A DNA stretch of 64,000 nucleotides from Oxalobacteraceae bacterium (lineage in GTDB: Bacteria; Pseudomonadota; Gammaproteobacteria; Burkholderiales; Burkholderiaceae_D): assembly GCA_027490725.1 (NCBI GenBank), contig JAIXXN010000033.1:24926-88925 (forward strand), written 5' to 3'. Position 1 is the stretch's first letter, and each line of letters opens with the position of its first letter. The position numbers and the translations under genes were made by a program. The notes beneath the pieces are model-generated. The model did not search any database and had not been told where the DNA came from. It saw only the letters and a list, made by a program, of their open reading frames with translations. Positions 17,083-27,135 of this stretch are shown here, one piece after another.

Positions 17083-17742
17083 ATGAATAGCTTGCTGAAT
17101 CACTGGCACCCGCTGCTGGTGCAACTGGCCGAGAGCGCTAGCGGCGGTGACGCGGCACACGACAGCAACCATCTGCACCGAGTCTGGCGCAATGCCAGCC
17201 AGCTGCTCGAAGACTACCCCGAAGCCGATGCACTGGTCGTGATGGCGGCCTGCTATCTGCATGATCTGGTGAACTTACCGAAGCACCATCCCGAGCGCAG
17301 CATGGCCTCGCGTCAGGCCGCGCTGCTGGCCAGCCGCCAGCTGGCCGCGCTGGACTTCCCGGCCCGTTTGCTCTCTGGCGTCGCGCACGCCATTGAGAGC
17401 CACAGTTTTTCCGCCGGCATCCACGCGGAAAGTATCGAAGCCAAAATTGTCCAGGATGCTGACCGCCTCGACGCGCTCGGCGCCGTCGGTCTGGCGCGAC
17501 TGTTCTATACGGCCGGGCGCATGGGCAGCGGACTGGCACACGCCGACGACCCGATGGCACTGCACCGCGAACTCGATGAAAAAGCCTATGCCATCGATCA
17601 CATCGACACCAAGCTGGTCGCCATCCCCGCTAAAATGCAGACCGACGCGGGACGCCGTCTGGCCAACCAGCGCCTGCTGGCACTGACCAGCTTCCGCGAC
17701 GACTTTATCGCCGAGTGGGCCGCCAGTCCGGCCACTCCCTGA
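17083..17742 (+). CDS. HD-domain phosphohydrolase (YedJ-like)
   Basis: A 219-residue HD-superfamily metal-dependent phosphohydrolase. The HD motif is in YLHDLVNL, a preceding His is in SNHLHRV, and a following Asp is in IVQDADRLDALGAVG, which together form the metal site. This arrangement is typical of YedJ-type proteins, for which the natural substrate is not established but is probably a nucleotide or other phosphoester. GGAG lies at a good distance before the ATG. The MFS exporter gene follows after 18 bp and is probably co-transcribed. Confidence 0.88.
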   Translation: MNSLLNHWHPLLVQLAESASGGDAAHDSNHLHRVWRNASQLLEDYPEADALVVMAACYLHDLVNLPKHHPERSMASRQAALLASRQLAALDFPARLLSGVAHAIESHSFSAGIHAESIEAKIVQDADRLDALGAVGLARLFYTAGRMGSGLAHADDPMALHRELDEKAYAIDHIDTKLVAIPAKMQTDAGRRLANQRLLALTSFRDDFIAEWAASPATP

Positions 17743-17760
17743 AACCTCACCAGCACACCC

Positions 17761-19041
17761 ATGTCCAGCTCTCCCCATGATTCCACCCCGGCCAGCCAGC
17801 CGCGCCGTTTCGGCGCCAGCGCACCGGCCAGTCTGAATTTCATCCTCGTCAGTGTCTTCATAGACATGCTGGGTATCGGCCTGATCGTGCCGGTGCTGCC
17901 CATGCTGGTGGGCGAATTCACCAGCGACCGCGAACAGCAGGCACACTGGTTCGCCATCATGAGCGCCGTATTCGGCCTGATGCAGTTTATCTGCATGCCG
18001 ATGCTGGGCGCCATCAGCGACCGTATCGGCCGCCGCCCTGTGCTCCTGTATTCGATGGCCGGCATGTGCCTGAATTTTCTCGCCACCGCGTGGGCGCCCA
18101 ATCTGGCCTGCCTGTTTATCGGCCGCGTGGTGGGTGGCCTGTCGTCGGCCAGCATGTCGGTGGCCTCCGCCTATGCCTCCGATATTTCAACACCCGACAA
18201 CCGCGCCAAGAGCTTCGGCAAAGTCGGTGCCGCCTTCGGCCTAGGCTTTATCTGCGGCCCCATGCTGGGCGGTCTGCTGGGCAGCGTCAATCTGCACCTG
18301 CCGTTCTACGTTGCGGCCGGCCTGTCGGCACTGAATTTCATCTACGGTTATCTGGTCGTACCGGAATCGCTCCCTGCCGGGAAGCGCGCACCATTCAGTC
18401 TGGCACGCATCAATCCCCTCAGCGCCCTGCTGCGACTGGTGCAGCGCAAGGATATCCGCGGCCTGGTGATCACCTTCGCACTGGTTACCTGTGCCCAGAT
18501 GATGTTGCAGACCACCTGGGTGCTGTACACGCATTTCCGCTTCGACTGGACGCCGGGCCAGAACGGCGCCGCGCTATTTTGCGTCGGTCTGACGGCCGCC
18601 GTGGTGCAGGCAGGTCTGCTGGGCGTACTGATTCAGCGCTTTGGCGAAATGCGCCTGTCGCTGATCGGCATGAGTTCGGGCGCGCTGGCCTTCCTGCTAT
18701 ACGGGCTGGCGACGCAAGGCTGGATGATGTACGTACTCATTCTGTGCAATGTGCTGTCGTTCGCCGTCGGCCCTGCACTGCAGGCCATCACCTCCAAGAC
18801 AACGCCACCGGCCGAACAGGGTGAATTAATGGGATCGCTGCAATCGGTGAGCAGTCTGGGCATCATCTTCATGCCCTTACTGGGCGCGCAGATTCTGGGA
18901 CGGGTTAGCCACCTGCCCTCCAGCGACTGGCGCATGGGCGCTACCTTCTACTTCTGCGCGGCCCTGCAGTTAATGGCGATCCTAGTGGCGCGCCATTATT
19001 TCAAGCACCATACGCAGGCAACCAATGGCCCGCATTCCTGA
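17761..19041 (+). CDS. MFS exporter of the TCR/Tet type
   Basis: A 426-residue, 12-helix major facilitator exporter. The motif A loop GAISDRIGRRPVLL between helices 2 and 3, the first helix FIDMLGIGLIVPVLP, and motif C around FGLGFICGPMLGGLLG are characteristic of proton-drug antiporters related to tetracycline pumps. It is more likely a general efflux protein than a dedicated tetracycline determinant, given its chromosomal setting and distance from mobile elements. It lies 18 bp after the HD-domain gene. The following 246 bp before trpS contain no gene; a TTGACA at 19080 lacks a good partner. Confidence 0.9.
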   Translation: MSSSPHDSTPASQPRRFGASAPASLNFILVSVFIDMLGIGLIVPVLPMLVGEFTSDREQQAHWFAIMSAVFGLMQFICMPMLGAISDRIGRRPVLLYSMAGMCLNFLATAWAPNLACLFIGRVVGGLSSASMSVASAYASDISTPDNRAKSFGKVGAAFGLGFICGPMLGGLLGSVNLHLPFYVAAGLSALNFIYGYLVVPESLPAGKRAPFSLARINPLSALLRLVQRKDIRGLVITFALVTCAQMMLQTTWVLYTHFRFDWTPGQNGAALFCVGLTAAVVQAGLLGVLIQRFGEMRLSLIGMSSGALAFLLYGLATQGWMMYVLILCNVLSFAVGPALQAITSKTTPPAEQGELMGSLQSVSSLGIIFMPLLGAQILGRVSHLPSSDWRMGATFYFCAALQLMAILVARHYFKHHTQATNGPHS

Positions 19042-19287
19042 GCTGTGCAGTCCGGGTTTCGGCTGCCATGCAGCGTGGCTTGACAGACCGCGCCCGAACT
19101 GCAACCATACGGCCATGAATTTTCTGACCACACTACGCCCCTGCCTGAATTGGCGCCGCTGCTAAACTGCGGCCCTGAATCACCCCTAGTGATGTGATAT
19201 TTTTATCAATGCCGCCCTTGTCTGGTGGCGTCGACACGACTGTGCACCAAGCTCAGGGGCTAGCGTAAGCAACCTGAAAGAAGCCCG

Positions 19288-20340
19288 ATGAGCCAGTCCC
19301 CAACGTCCGAAGTCATTGCCAACCCGGCCGCTGCATGCAGCGGCCCACGCATCATCCTCACCGGCGACCGCCCGACCGGCCCGCTGCACCTGGGTCACTT
19401 TGTGGGCAGCCTGCGCAACCGCGTCGCCTACCAGCACGAATACCAGCAGTTCATCATGCTGGCTGATGCCCAGGCCCTGACCGACAATATGGATGACACC
19501 AACAAGGTGCACCGTAACGTGGTGGAAGTGGCGCTCGACTATCTGGCCGTGGGCATCGACCCGGCCAAGTCGACCATCCTGATCCAGTCGCAGATTCCGG
19601 AACTGGCCGAACTGACCTTTTACTACCTGAATATGGTCACCGTGGCGCGTCTCGAACGCAACCCGACCGTGAAGACGGAAATCGCCCTGCGCGGCTTCGA
19701 ACGCGATATTCCGGCCGGCTTCCTCACCTACCCTGCCTCGCAGGCGGCCGACATCTCGGCCTTCAAAGCGTCGCTGGTGCCAGTTGGCGAAGACCAGATT
19801 CCAATGATCGAACAGACCAACGAAATCGTGCGTCGCTTCAACCGCATCGCCAACCGCGAGATTCTGGTGGAGTGCAAGGCGCTGGTACCGGAAATCGGTC
19901 GTCTGCCGGGCACCGATGGCAAAGCCAAAATGAGTAAATCGCTGGGCAACACCATCAATCTGGGCGCCAGCGCAGCCGAAATTAGCGCCGCCGTGAAAAA
20001 AGTCTACACCGATCCGCTGCACCTGCGCGTAGAAGATCCCGGCCATCTGGAAGGTAACGTCGCCTTCATCTATCTGGATGCCTTTGATCCCGAGCAGGAC
20101 CGGCTGGCCGAAATGAAAGCGCATTATGTGCGCGGTGGCCTGGGCGACTCGATCGTCAAGAAGCGTCTGGAACTGGTGCTGCAGGAAATGCTGGCACCGA
20201 TCCGCGCGCGTCGTGAAGAACTGGCGCAGGACCGTGGCTACATCATGCAGATGCTCAAAGAGGGCACCAGCCGGGCCCGCGAAGTCGCCGCAAAAACCAC
20301 CGACGAAGTCAAAGCGGCCCTCGGCCTGAGCTACTTCTGA
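19288..20340 (+). CDS. trpS: Tryptophan-tRNA ligase
   Basis: A 350-residue class I aminoacyl-tRNA synthetase that charges tRNA-Trp in the cytoplasm. The HIGH-like motif is HLGH at 34-37 within [12 protein letters not shown], and the KMSKS motif is at 214-218. The length is normal for the bacterial enzyme. A ribosome site GAAAGAAG precedes the ATG. Its TGA stop overlaps the start of the DUF1294 gene (TGATG). No T-box or attenuator-like leader was seen upstream. Confidence 0.97.
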   Translation: MSQSPTSEVIANPAAACSGPRIILTGDRPTGPLHLGHFVGSLRNRVAYQHEYQQFIMLADAQALTDNMDDTNKVHRNVVEVALDYLAVGIDPAKSTILIQSQIPELAELTFYYLNMVTVARLERNPTVKTEIALRGFERDIPAGFLTYPASQAADISAFKASLVPVGEDQIPMIEQTNEIVRRFNRIANREILVECKALVPEIGRLPGTDGKAKMSKSLGNTINLGASAAEISAAVKKVYTDPLHLRVEDPGHLEGNVAFIYLDAFDPEQDRLAEMKAHYVRGGLGDSIVKKRLELVLQEMLAPIRARREELAQDRGYIMQMLKEGTSRAREVAAKTTDEVKAALGLSYF

Positions 20341-20648
20341 TGCTCGCTACTGGCGACCTCCTGCTCGGCCTCGCGGGCGTGTACGGGGTCGCCAGTCTGA
20401 TCTGCTATCTGCTGTACGCGCTGGACAAGCACGCCGCCCGTCAGCAGACCCGGCGCATCGCCGAACGCACCCTGCTACTGTGGGGTTTGTGCGGCGGCTG
20501 GCCCGGTGCATGGCTGGCGCAGCAGCGCCTGCGCCACAAAACCCGCAAAACCTCGTTCCGCATCGCCTACTGGCTCAGCGTGCTGCTCAATCTGGGCGCG
20601 CTATACGGACTACTGCACTATTACCTCACCGGGCAAGGATCACTATGA
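20340..20648 (+). CDS. DUF1294 membrane protein
   Basis: A 102-residue protein with two to three hydrophobic helices (about 5-25, 43-60 and 75-97). The segment YALDKHAARQQTRRIAERTL followed by GGWPGAW and RHKTRKTSFR is the signature of DUF1294. The function of the family is unknown; in other proteins the domain is fused to a cold-shock domain, which is missing here. Its start overlaps the trpS stop and its own stop overlaps the exporter start (ATGATG), so the three genes are translationally coupled. Confidence 0.88.
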   Translation: MLATGDLLLGLAGVYGVASLICYLLYALDKHAARQQTRRIAERTLLLWGLCGGWPGAWLAQQRLRHKTRKTSFRIAYWLSVLLNLGALYGLLHYYLTGQGSL

Positions 20649-21607
20649 TGTGGCGTGGCGTGTTATGCGGCTTGCTGGCTGGCGCCATGTGGGGCATGGT
20701 GTTCGTCGCGCCGGTCTATCTGGGCGCATTTACGCCGCTGGAACTGGCCTGCGGGCGCTACATCGCCTACGGCCTGATCGCCGCCAGCCTGATGTTCAAT
20801 CGGCTGCCTGCGCTGCTGCGCCGGCTCGACCGCGCTGATGTTGTGGCGCTGCTCAAGCATGCGCTGGCCGGTAATATCGTCTACTACATGCTGCTGGCAC
20901 TGGGCGTGAAGCTGGCGGGCGTGGCGGCCACCTCGCTGATTATCGGCGTGCTGCCGATCAGCGTCACCCTGCTGGGAAAAAACGATCATGGCTCGGTGCC
21001 GCTGCGCCAGCTAGCGCTGCCGCTGCTGCTGGTGGCCGCCGGCATCGCCTGTATCAATGTCGATGTGTTCAGCCACCACGCGGCGACGGCCATCCCGCTT
21101 GGCCAGCAAATCCTGGGGGTACTGTGCGCGGTCGGCGCGCTGCTGTGCTGGACCTGGTATTCGGTCGATAATGCCCGCTACCTGAAGCGCAATCCCCATT
21201 TCAGCAGCGGTGAGTGGTCGACCCTGTACGGCGTCTCGAGTGGCCTGATTGCACTGGTGATCGCCTTACTGGCACTGGCTATGTTCCACAGCGACGTCAC
21301 CGGTGCCGCAGCCATCGCCAGTGGCCGCGACTGGCGCGTGTTCTGGATCGCGAATGGTGTGCTAGCACTGGGCGCCTCGGTGATCGGCAATCACCTGTGG
21401 AATGTCGCCAGCCGCAGCGTGCCAGTCACCCTGTCCGGCCAGCTGATTCTGTTCGAAACCCTGTTCGCCCTGCTGTACGGCTTTATCTACAAGCAACAAC
21501 TACCACGCCCGCTGGAAGTGGCGGCGATGCTGCTGCTATCGGTCGGGGTCTTGTGGTCGTTACGGGTGCATGCACTGGATCAGGACAGCGAAGCCCACGC
21601 AGGCTGA
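20645..21607 (+). CDS. EamA/DMT family exporter
   Basis: A 320-residue drug/metabolite transporter with ten hydrophobic helices in two EamA repeats. It begins with GLLAGAMWGMVFVAP, a typical first helix of the family. The substrate cannot be deduced. The start at 20645 (or the adjacent ATG at 20648) overlaps the DUF1294 stop; the longer open frame from 20480 runs over that gene and is not credible. It ends 7 bp before the convergent Lon-N-like gene. Confidence 0.88.
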   Translation: MMWRGVLCGLLAGAMWGMVFVAPVYLGAFTPLELACGRYIAYGLIAASLMFNRLPALLRRLDRADVVALLKHALAGNIVYYMLLALGVKLAGVAATSLIIGVLPISVTLLGKNDHGSVPLRQLALPLLLVAAGIACINVDVFSHHAATAIPLGQQILGVLCAVGALLCWTWYSVDNARYLKRNPHFSSGEWSTLYGVSSGLIALVIALLALAMFHSDVTGAAAIASGRDWRVFWIANGVLALGASVIGNHLWNVASRSVPVTLSGQLILFETLFALLYGFIYKQQLPRPLEVAAMLLLSVGVLWSLRVHALDQDSEAHAG

Positions 21608-21614
21608 ATCCCGA

Positions 21615-22229
21615 CTAATCGAGCAGGCCGTTCTCGCACAGCACGTCCTGAATCAGCTCCAGCCGCAACAGGGGATTTTCCTGCACCAGCAGGCGCTGTT
21701 TCTCGGCCATATCGAGGCGCAGCAGTTCGCACCAGCGGTTGGCTACCCAGCCGGCGTCGTCGAGCCGGTACGGCGGCGCAAGCTGCACGCGGCTGCTGGG
21801 GATCTGTTTTTTCTGCAGTGAACTGATCAGCGTGGCCAGCGCCTTCGCGACATTCTGCTGCTCGCTCGGCACGGGCACCTCGCGGTCATCATGCAAGGCC
21901 ACCACTTCACCCAGCCACAAGCCGTTCTTCTGCTGCTCGGCCGAGAGGATGCGGAAGCGCGTGGTACCGATGCAGTTGATTCTGAGTAGACCCGGTTCGG
22001 GCGAACTCCAGTCGATAATCCGTGCCATGGTGCCGGCGCAGCCCAGCTTCTGCTGCTGTTCGGGCACGCGCACTTCGCTGCCCTCGAGCAGCGACACCAC
22101 CCCGAAAGCCTCACCGCGCTCGATACAGCGCTTGATCAGATCGAGGTAACGCACTTCGAAGATCTGCAGCGGCAGATGGCCACCGGGGAACAGGACCGTA
22201 TTCAGCGGAAATAATGGAAGCGTTAGCAT
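21615..22229 (-). CDS. Lon N-terminal-domain-like protein
   Basis: A 204-residue protein consisting only of the substrate-binding (LAN) domain of Lon protease, without the ATPase and peptidase parts. The N-terminus LPLFPLNTVLFPGGHLPLQIFEVRY is highly characteristic, and FGVVSLLEGSE and IGTTRFRI follow. Stand-alone versions of this domain are common in proteobacteria; their role is unknown, possibly substrate recruitment or a PUA-like ligand-binding function. It is unrelated to the S16-like domains of the protein at 6400-7509, which match the other end of Lon. Confidence 0.9.
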   Translation of the reverse strand: MLTLPLFPLNTVLFPGGHLPLQIFEVRYLDLIKRCIERGEAFGVVSLLEGSEVRVPEQQQKLGCAGTMARIIDWSSPEPGLLRINCIGTTRFRILSAEQQKNGLWLGEVVALHDDREVPVPSEQQNVAKALATLISSLQKKQIPSSRVQLAPPYRLDDAGWVANRWCELLRLDMAEKQRLLVQENPLLRLELIQDVLCENGLLD

Positions 22230-22321
22230 AGCGCTATCATCGCATGAAATTTGCCGGACGGAATGAGTGAATCCCTTATATCGGGTATTTTTCTGAGATG
22301 CGTACTGAGCTAGGTGCTGCC

Positions 22322-23665
22322 CTAGGGGCGGCGCACGATCTGGCCATTCTTCACGACCAGCGCCACCTCGCGCAACGCGGCAATGTCACGGGTCGGATCA
22401 CCGCGCACGGCCACCAGATCGGCCAGATAGCCGCGCCGGATCTGCCCCAGTACCTGAGCGCGGTCCAGCACTGCGGCGTTGACCACCGTCGCCGCCTGCA
22501 ACGCTTCCAGCGGTGTCATCCCCAGACGCACCAGCCACTCGAGTTCGCGCACATTGCTACCATGGGCAAACACCCCGACGTCGCTACCGTTGCCGATGAT
22601 GACGCCGGCCTGCCGCGCCAGCCGGAACGCCCGTGCGGCCGCCTGCATGGACGGCGTCGGCGCCGCACCGCGCTGGTGCTTCTGGAAGTATTCGCTGCTC
22701 GCCTCGACGGCAGTCAGGGTGGGAAAGAAGGCCACATGACGCTCGGCCATCAGGCGGAAAGTCACCTCGCTCCCGCCATAACCATGTTCGATACTATCGA
22801 CGCCGGCCAGTACCGCGCGCCGCATGCCCTCATCGGTACTGGCATGGGCTGCCACCTTGCGCCCCGATTCGTGTGCCGTGCTCACCAGTGCATTGAGTTC
22901 GGCCTGGGTGAAGGTGGCATGGGCGCTGCCATCCGGACCATTGCGGTAATCGGCATACACCTTGATCCAGTCCGCGCCGCGCGCACTCTGCTCGCGCACG
23001 GCCCGCACCACCTCGTCGACGCCGCTCGCTTCCTGCGCGCCTTTGGGTAATTCGACATCGGCGCGATAACTACGCGGCGAGGGCCCGTAACTGCCGGTGG
23101 CGACAATCGCGCGGGTGGTCACGAACAGACGCGGCCCCGGTATCACCCCCGCTTCGATCGCCTGTTTAATTGCTACATCGGCGTATAGCGCTCCTTCACT
23201 ACCCAGATCACGTAGTGTGGTAAAACCGGCCTGCAATGTCATCGCGGCGTGGCGGGTGGCCAGCAGCGTCCGGTATTCCACCGATTCTTTTAAAACCTGA
23301 TCATCCCACGAGGTTTCGTTATAAGGATGCAGCAATACATGGGCATGCAAATCCATTAATCCGGGAATCAATGTCATGCCCGGCAGAACTATCCGTTCGA
23401 CTGCGCCATTCACGGGAATGGTATCGCGGGGACCTACTGCAATTATTTTGTCCTGGGCAATTAAAACTACCCAGTCCGTATGGCTAGTCCCTTCACCGGT
23501 CCAGACCCGTTCCGGGCTAATTAATATGTTTGCAGGGGGAAACGACGATACTGGCGCAGCCAATTCGCCAGCCAGAGCGCGGGGGGCCAGAATGACAAAA
23601 TGCGCGAGATTGGCGAATATGGCCAGCAGAACGGAACACAGCAAGACGCGAGGATAAGACATCAT
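22322..23665 (-). CDS. Exported amidohydrolase (prolidase-like)
   Basis: A 447-residue amidohydrolase-superfamily enzyme with an N-terminal signal peptide or anchor (about 1-32). Metal ligands expected in the TIM barrel are visible: DLHAHV, the Lys of WIKVYAD (carboxylated in related enzymes), His in VAAHAS, His in SIEHGYG and Asp in GNGSDVG. These features match the Xaa-Pro dipeptidase/imidazolonepropionase-like branch that hydrolyses peptide or cyclic amide bonds. The location would be periplasmic. The natural substrate is not known. It stands alone on its strand, with H-NS downstream in the same orientation but expressed separately. Confidence 0.88.
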   Translation of the reverse strand: MMSYPRVLLCSVLLAIFANLAHFVILAPRALAGELAAPVSSFPPANILISPERVWTGEGTSHTDWVVLIAQDKIIAVGPRDTIPVNGAVERIVLPGMTLIPGLMDLHAHVLLHPYNETSWDDQVLKESVEYRTLLATRHAAMTLQAGFTTLRDLGSEGALYADVAIKQAIEAGVIPGPRLFVTTRAIVATGSYGPSPRSYRADVELPKGAQEASGVDEVVRAVREQSARGADWIKVYADYRNGPDGSAHATFTQAELNALVSTAHESGRKVAAHASTDEGMRRAVLAGVDSIEHGYGGSEVTFRLMAERHVAFFPTLTAVEASSEYFQKHQRGAAPTPSMQAAARAFRLARQAGVIIGNGSDVGVFAHGSNVRELEWLVRLGMTPLEALQAATVVNAAVLDRAQVLGQIRRGYLADLVAVRGDPTRDIAALREVALVVKNGQIVRRP

Positions 23666-23744
23666 GAATGACTTCCGGTGGCAGAAATGACAATAGCGGG
23701 TTTATAACAACTATAAACCCGCCACATTTAACGCCGGAATACGC

Positions 23745-24035
23745 TTACTTAATCAGATACTGCTCTTTATTTTTACCTTCCAGCCATTTTGGTGCACGGC
23801 CACGACCCGTCCAGGTCTGTCCGGTCGCATCATCACGGTATTTGGTCGGCACTGGTGCACGGGGCTTGGTGGATTTGGCCTTACCGGCAGGACCCAGATC
23901 GGCAACGGTCAGACCATACTCGCGCATGATGGCAAGAACTCTTTCCTTGGCTTCGGCAATTTCATTACGGCGCGCGGTTTCAGCCAGAGTTTCCAGTTCA
24001 GCAATCTTTGCTTTGTATTCCTGATAGCTTGTCAT
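23745..24035 (-). CDS. H-NS family nucleoid-associated protein
   Basis: A 96-residue H-NS-like protein of the short betaproteobacterial type (BpH3/MvaT-analogue class). An N-terminal coiled coil for oligomerisation (about 1-45) is followed by a linker and the DNA-binding domain with [20 protein letters not shown], whose GRG loop inserts in the minor groove of AT-rich DNA. It silences horizontally acquired or AT-rich genes. AAGGAAA precedes the ATG. The upstream region is the most AT-rich of the window, which suits autoregulation. Confidence 0.95.
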   Translation of the reverse strand: MTSYQEYKAKIAELETLAETARRNEIAEAKERVLAIMREYGLTVADLGPAGKAKSTKPRAPVPTKYRDDATGQTWTGRGRAPKWLEGKNKEQYLIK

Positions 24036-24499
24036 CTTATTTCCTTCTTATTGGCAGGATGGATTAATAAAAATACAGTAGATTTCCATAAGAAAATCAA
24101 CAGGCGAAATTTACCATATTCAGGATACACAAAGTACATCACGATTCGATAAATATCAATATAAACCCTGATTGGGTAAAATTCCCGTAGCGTCATCGAT
24201 GTATGCCAATACCGCCTATTAAATCGAGTTTAATACCGGGTCACTTGCATGCATTAACTACCGGTGACGATATTTGCATAACACGCAGCGTCACGCTGCA
24301 CGCCAGCCGCCTGTTCGGCAATAGCGCAAGCCCCCGTACTATTCACCGCGATAAAAACAAACTTAAACGGCGCCGTCCCCAATCTGCCACGCAGGCAGCC
24401 CAGAATGCTGCGCCAGCTGATGCCGGTGGCAATTCTGCCACGCATCGCGGCGCATTTCAGACGCTATAATGCGCGATCATTATTTGTAGGGATTCCATC
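24036..24499 (+). other. AT-rich intergenic region between the H-NS and psd genes
   Basis: This 464-bp gap contains no credible gene; an 88-codon frame at 24203-24469 lacks a ribosome site and family features. The first 200 bp are strikingly AT-rich and probably hold the H-NS promoter and binding sites. The psd side has TATAAT at 24465-24470, 30 bp before the psd start, with no good -35 partner. Confidence 0.6.
24072..24100 (-). promoter_or_regulatory. Probable promoter of the H-NS gene
   Basis: On the minus strand TTGATT (24095-24100) and TGTATT (24072-24077) are spaced by 17 bp, about 36 bp before the start codon and embedded in AT-rich DNA. Confidence 0.45.
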
Positions 24500-25345
24500 G
24501 TGTCCGACCGTCTTGCCGTGCTGCCGCAATATCTGCTTCCCAAGGGAGCATTGACCAATTTCGCTGGCCGCGTGGCCAATGCCCGCTGCGGCAGTCGCAC
24601 CACGGCACTGATCCGCTGGTTCGTCGCTCGCTACAACGTCAACATGGCGGAGGCGCTCGATCCCGATATCAGCCACTACCAGAGTTTTAACGAATTCTTT
24701 ACCCGCGCTTTGCGTCCGGACGCCCGCCCGCTGGCTGCTGCCGACTTCATCTGCCCTGTCGATGGCCGCATCAGCCAGTTTGGCGCCATCCACGATGACC
24801 AGATTTTCCAGGCCAAGGGGCACAACTTCAGCACCACCGCGCTGGTGGGCGGCGACGCCGAACTGGCCGAACAGTTCCGCAACGGCAGCTACGCCAATCT
24901 CTACCTGAGCCCGCGCGATTACCACCGCATCCACATGCCCTGCGACGGCCGTCTGACCCGCATGATCTACGTGCCGGGCGAGCTATTCTCCGTGAATCCG
25001 ACCACGGCACGCGGCATTCCCGGCCTGTTCGCCCGCAACGAGCGGGTGGTATGCGTGTTCGACACGGCACACGGCCCCTTCGTCATGACACTGGTGGGCG
25101 CCACCATCGTTGGCAGTATGGCGACGGTCTGGCACGGCGTGGTCAACCCGCCGCGCTCCAGCCATGTGCGCGAATGGCAGTATGACGACCAGCAGATCGT
25201 GCTGAAACAGGGCGAGGAACTGGGCCGCTTCCTGCTCGGTTCGACCGTGGTGATGCTGTTCCCGAAAGACGTGCTGAACTTCAATGCCGGCTGGCAGCCA
25301 GCGGCGGCCGTGCAACTGGGCGCAAGCATGGCCAACTGCCGCTAA
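24500..25345 (+). CDS. psd: Phosphatidylserine decarboxylase
   Basis: A 281-residue membrane-associated enzyme that makes phosphatidylethanolamine from phosphatidylserine. The self-cleavage site LGST is at 246-249; cleavage before Ser248 creates the pyruvoyl group. Asp88 (CPVDG) and His145 (YHRIH) complete the conserved catalytic set. The start is GTG at 24500, supported by AGGG upstream; no better ATG exists. The gene stands alone. Pss is not encoded nearby. Confidence 0.95.
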   Translation: MSDRLAVLPQYLLPKGALTNFAGRVANARCGSRTTALIRWFVARYNVNMAEALDPDISHYQSFNEFFTRALRPDARPLAAADFICPVDGRISQFGAIHDDQIFQAKGHNFSTTALVGGDAELAEQFRNGSYANLYLSPRDYHRIHMPCDGRLTRMIYVPGELFSVNPTTARGIPGLFARNERVVCVFDTAHGPFVMTLVGATIVGSMATVWHGVVNPPRSSHVREWQYDDQQIVLKQGEELGRFLLGSTVVMLFPKDVLNFNAGWQPAAAVQLGASMANCR

Positions 25346-25491
25346 ACAGTTGCCGCTGCGCCCCGGCACACTATGGCCTGAAAAATAGGGACGCAAGGCG
25401 TTTGCGACGCATTTGCATTCAATCGCGCTGACGTCCCTTATACCGTTCAGACCGTGTCCGGATGTCGGATCTGACCCCGGGTCACGGCTCA

Positions 25492-26403
25492 CTAGACGCC
25501 CGCAAGGGGCTGATCGGCGTAGGCTTCTTGTAGCAGATCGAGAAATACCCGGGTTTTGGCGGGCATCAGGCGCCGCCCCGGGAACACCGCCCAGCCCGTC
25601 ACGCGCGGGAACGCCCACTCGGGCAGCACCCGCACCAGCTTGCCTGTCCTGACCAGTTCCCGCGCAATCATTTCCGTCGAGGTCGCAATCCCGCTACCGA
25701 TGCTGGCCATGCGCACCAGTAGCTCCGGCGAATTCGCCTGCAGCCGTACCGGCAAGTCACGCTCCCAGCGCGTTTTGCCGCGCAACAGCGTCCAGCGCAC
25801 CATGCCATGCTGGCGTGGCGGCAAACTCAGTAAGTCATGCTGGAACAATTCGTCCGGATGCTCGGGCAAGCCACGCAGGCTGGCATAGGCCGGCGCCGCA
25901 TACAGCGCAATCGAACTGAAGGTCAGCGGGCGCGCCGCCAGCGACGCATCGTCGGGCAGATTGCCCATGCGGATGGCCAGATCGAAATTCTCCGCCAGAA
26001 TATCCACCCGCCGTGGCGACAGATCGAGTTCCAGAGAAATCGCCGGATAGTCGCGCAGCAAACGCGCCATCACCGTGCCCATCGCCAGATTGGCAAAATC
26101 GGCCGGCATCGACACCCGCAGCAAACCACTCGGTGCGCCCTGCCGGTGCTGCGCCAGCGCGGCCGCCAGCGCGGTTTCATCGGCCACCCGGCGGGCATGC
26201 TCAAGCAGACTGGCGCCCAGCTCCGTCAAGGTCAGCTTGCGGGTGGTCCGTTGCAACAAACGCTCGCCCAGTTGCGCTTCAAGCTGGGTAATCCGGCGCG
26301 ACACCGTGGACTTGGGCAATTCCATACGCTGCGCGGCCAGACTGAAGCTGCCGCATTCGACGATGCGGGCAAATAACAGCAGGTCACCGGGATCGAGATC
26401 CAT
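25492..26403 (-). CDS. LysR family regulator, divergent from azoR
   Basis: A 303-residue LysR-type transcriptional regulator. The N-terminal helix-turn-helix (FSLAAQRMELPKSTVSRRI, about 16-34) is followed by the linker helix and two-lobed effector domain. It is transcribed away from the azoR-pirin pair with 108 bp between the start codons, the usual layout in which the regulator controls the divergent genes and itself. A 12-bp palindrome, TCCATATATGGA, lies just upstream of its start. The inducer is likely a quinone or other redox-active compound (inference from AzoR). Confidence 0.93.
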   Translation of the reverse strand: MDLDPGDLLLFARIVECGSFSLAAQRMELPKSTVSRRITQLEAQLGERLLQRTTRKLTLTELGASLLEHARRVADETALAAALAQHRQGAPSGLLRVSMPADFANLAMGTVMARLLRDYPAISLELDLSPRRVDILAENFDLAIRMGNLPDDASLAARPLTFSSIALYAAPAYASLRGLPEHPDELFQHDLLSLPPRQHGMVRWTLLRGKTRWERDLPVRLQANSPELLVRMASIGSGIATSTEMIARELVRTGKLVRVLPEWAFPRVTGWAVFPGRRLMPAKTRVFLDLLQEAYADQPLAGV

Positions 26404-26409
26404 GATTGT

Positions 26410-26421
26410 TCCATATATGGA
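26410..26421. promoter_or_regulatory. Palindromic operator candidate between LysR gene and azoR
   Basis: TCCATATATGGA is a perfect 12-bp palindrome 7 bp upstream of the regulator start and about 90 bp upstream of azoR. A second TCCAT half-site lies at 26431-26435. Position suits LysR binding, although the spacing is shorter than the usual T-N11-A pattern. Confidence 0.4.
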
Positions 26422-26511
26422 CTAATACTATCCATTTTAACGTCTTCTGGAACGAATTTGGAACTGCTAAAGTAACTCCATCGCAGCACTCAACCCCAAC
26501 CACGAGGCTCT

Positions 26512-27111
26512 ATGAATATCCTGCAAATCAATTCCAGCGCCCGCAGCAACGGTTCCGAATCCACCCGACTGGCCGATGCACTGGTCGCCAAAATCCGTGT
26601 CGCCAATCCGCAAGCGAGCCTGTTGCGCCGCGATCTGGCCAGCCAACCGCATCCGGTACTGGACGAAGCGGCACTGGGCGCCCTGTTCACCCCGGCCGAC
26701 CAGCGCAGCGCCGAACAGGCTGCCCGCGTGGCCCTCGACGACGCCCTGATCGCTCAGGTGCAAGCGGCGGACGTAATCGTGATCGGTGCACCGACCTACA
26801 ACTTCGGTATCACCGCACAACTGAAAAGCTGGTTCGACGCGATTGCCCGCGCTGGCGTTACCTTCCGCTACACGGCCAACGGCCCTGAAGGTCTGCTGAC
26901 CGGCAAAAAAGTCTATGTCGCCCTGTCGCGTGGCGGTCAGCACCGCGACGGCCCGACCGACACCCAACTGGCGCACATCAAGATGTTCCTGAATTTTGTC
27001 GGTCTGACCGAGGTACAGTACGTCTTCGCCGAAGGTATGGGCATGGGTCCGGAAGCGGTCGCCAAAGCGCAAGCGCAGGCCGAAGCCGAAATCAACGCCA
27101 TTCTGGTTTAA
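26512..27111 (+). CDS. azoR: FMN-dependent NADH-azoreductase
   Basis: A 199-residue flavodoxin-fold enzyme that reduces quinones and azo compounds using NADH and FMN. Typical segments are [17 protein letters not shown] (phosphate-binding loop), [19 protein letters not shown] and SRGGQH near the flavin. Length is standard. It precedes a pirin gene by 24 bp on the same strand, and a LysR regulator is divergent. The set looks like an electrophile or quinone response module. Confidence 0.94.
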   Translation: MNILQINSSARSNGSESTRLADALVAKIRVANPQASLLRRDLASQPHPVLDEAALGALFTPADQRSAEQAARVALDDALIAQVQAADVIVIGAPTYNFGITAQLKSWFDAIARAGVTFRYTANGPEGLLTGKKVYVALSRGGQHRDGPTDTQLAHIKMFLNFVGLTEVQYVFAEGMGMGPEAVAKAQAQAEAEINAILV

Positions 27112-27135
27112 CGCAGGTCTAACAAGGAGCACAGC

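Noticed and set aside
16948..17262. Minus-strand open frame opposite the HD-domain gene
   Set aside because: The plus-strand HD gene has ribosome site and metal motif; the minus frame has neither.
19042..19287. T-box or attenuator upstream of trpS
   Set aside because: No T-box motif, leader peptide with Trp codons or terminator/antiterminator pair was visible.
23745..24200. AT-rich block at H-NS as a sign of recent gene transfer
   Set aside because: The AT-richness is confined to the promoter region and is usual for autoregulated H-NS genes; no mobile genes flank it.
24203..24469. An 88-codon open frame upstream of psd
   Set aside because: No ribosome site, no family features, and it runs through the psd promoter region; kept as intergenic.
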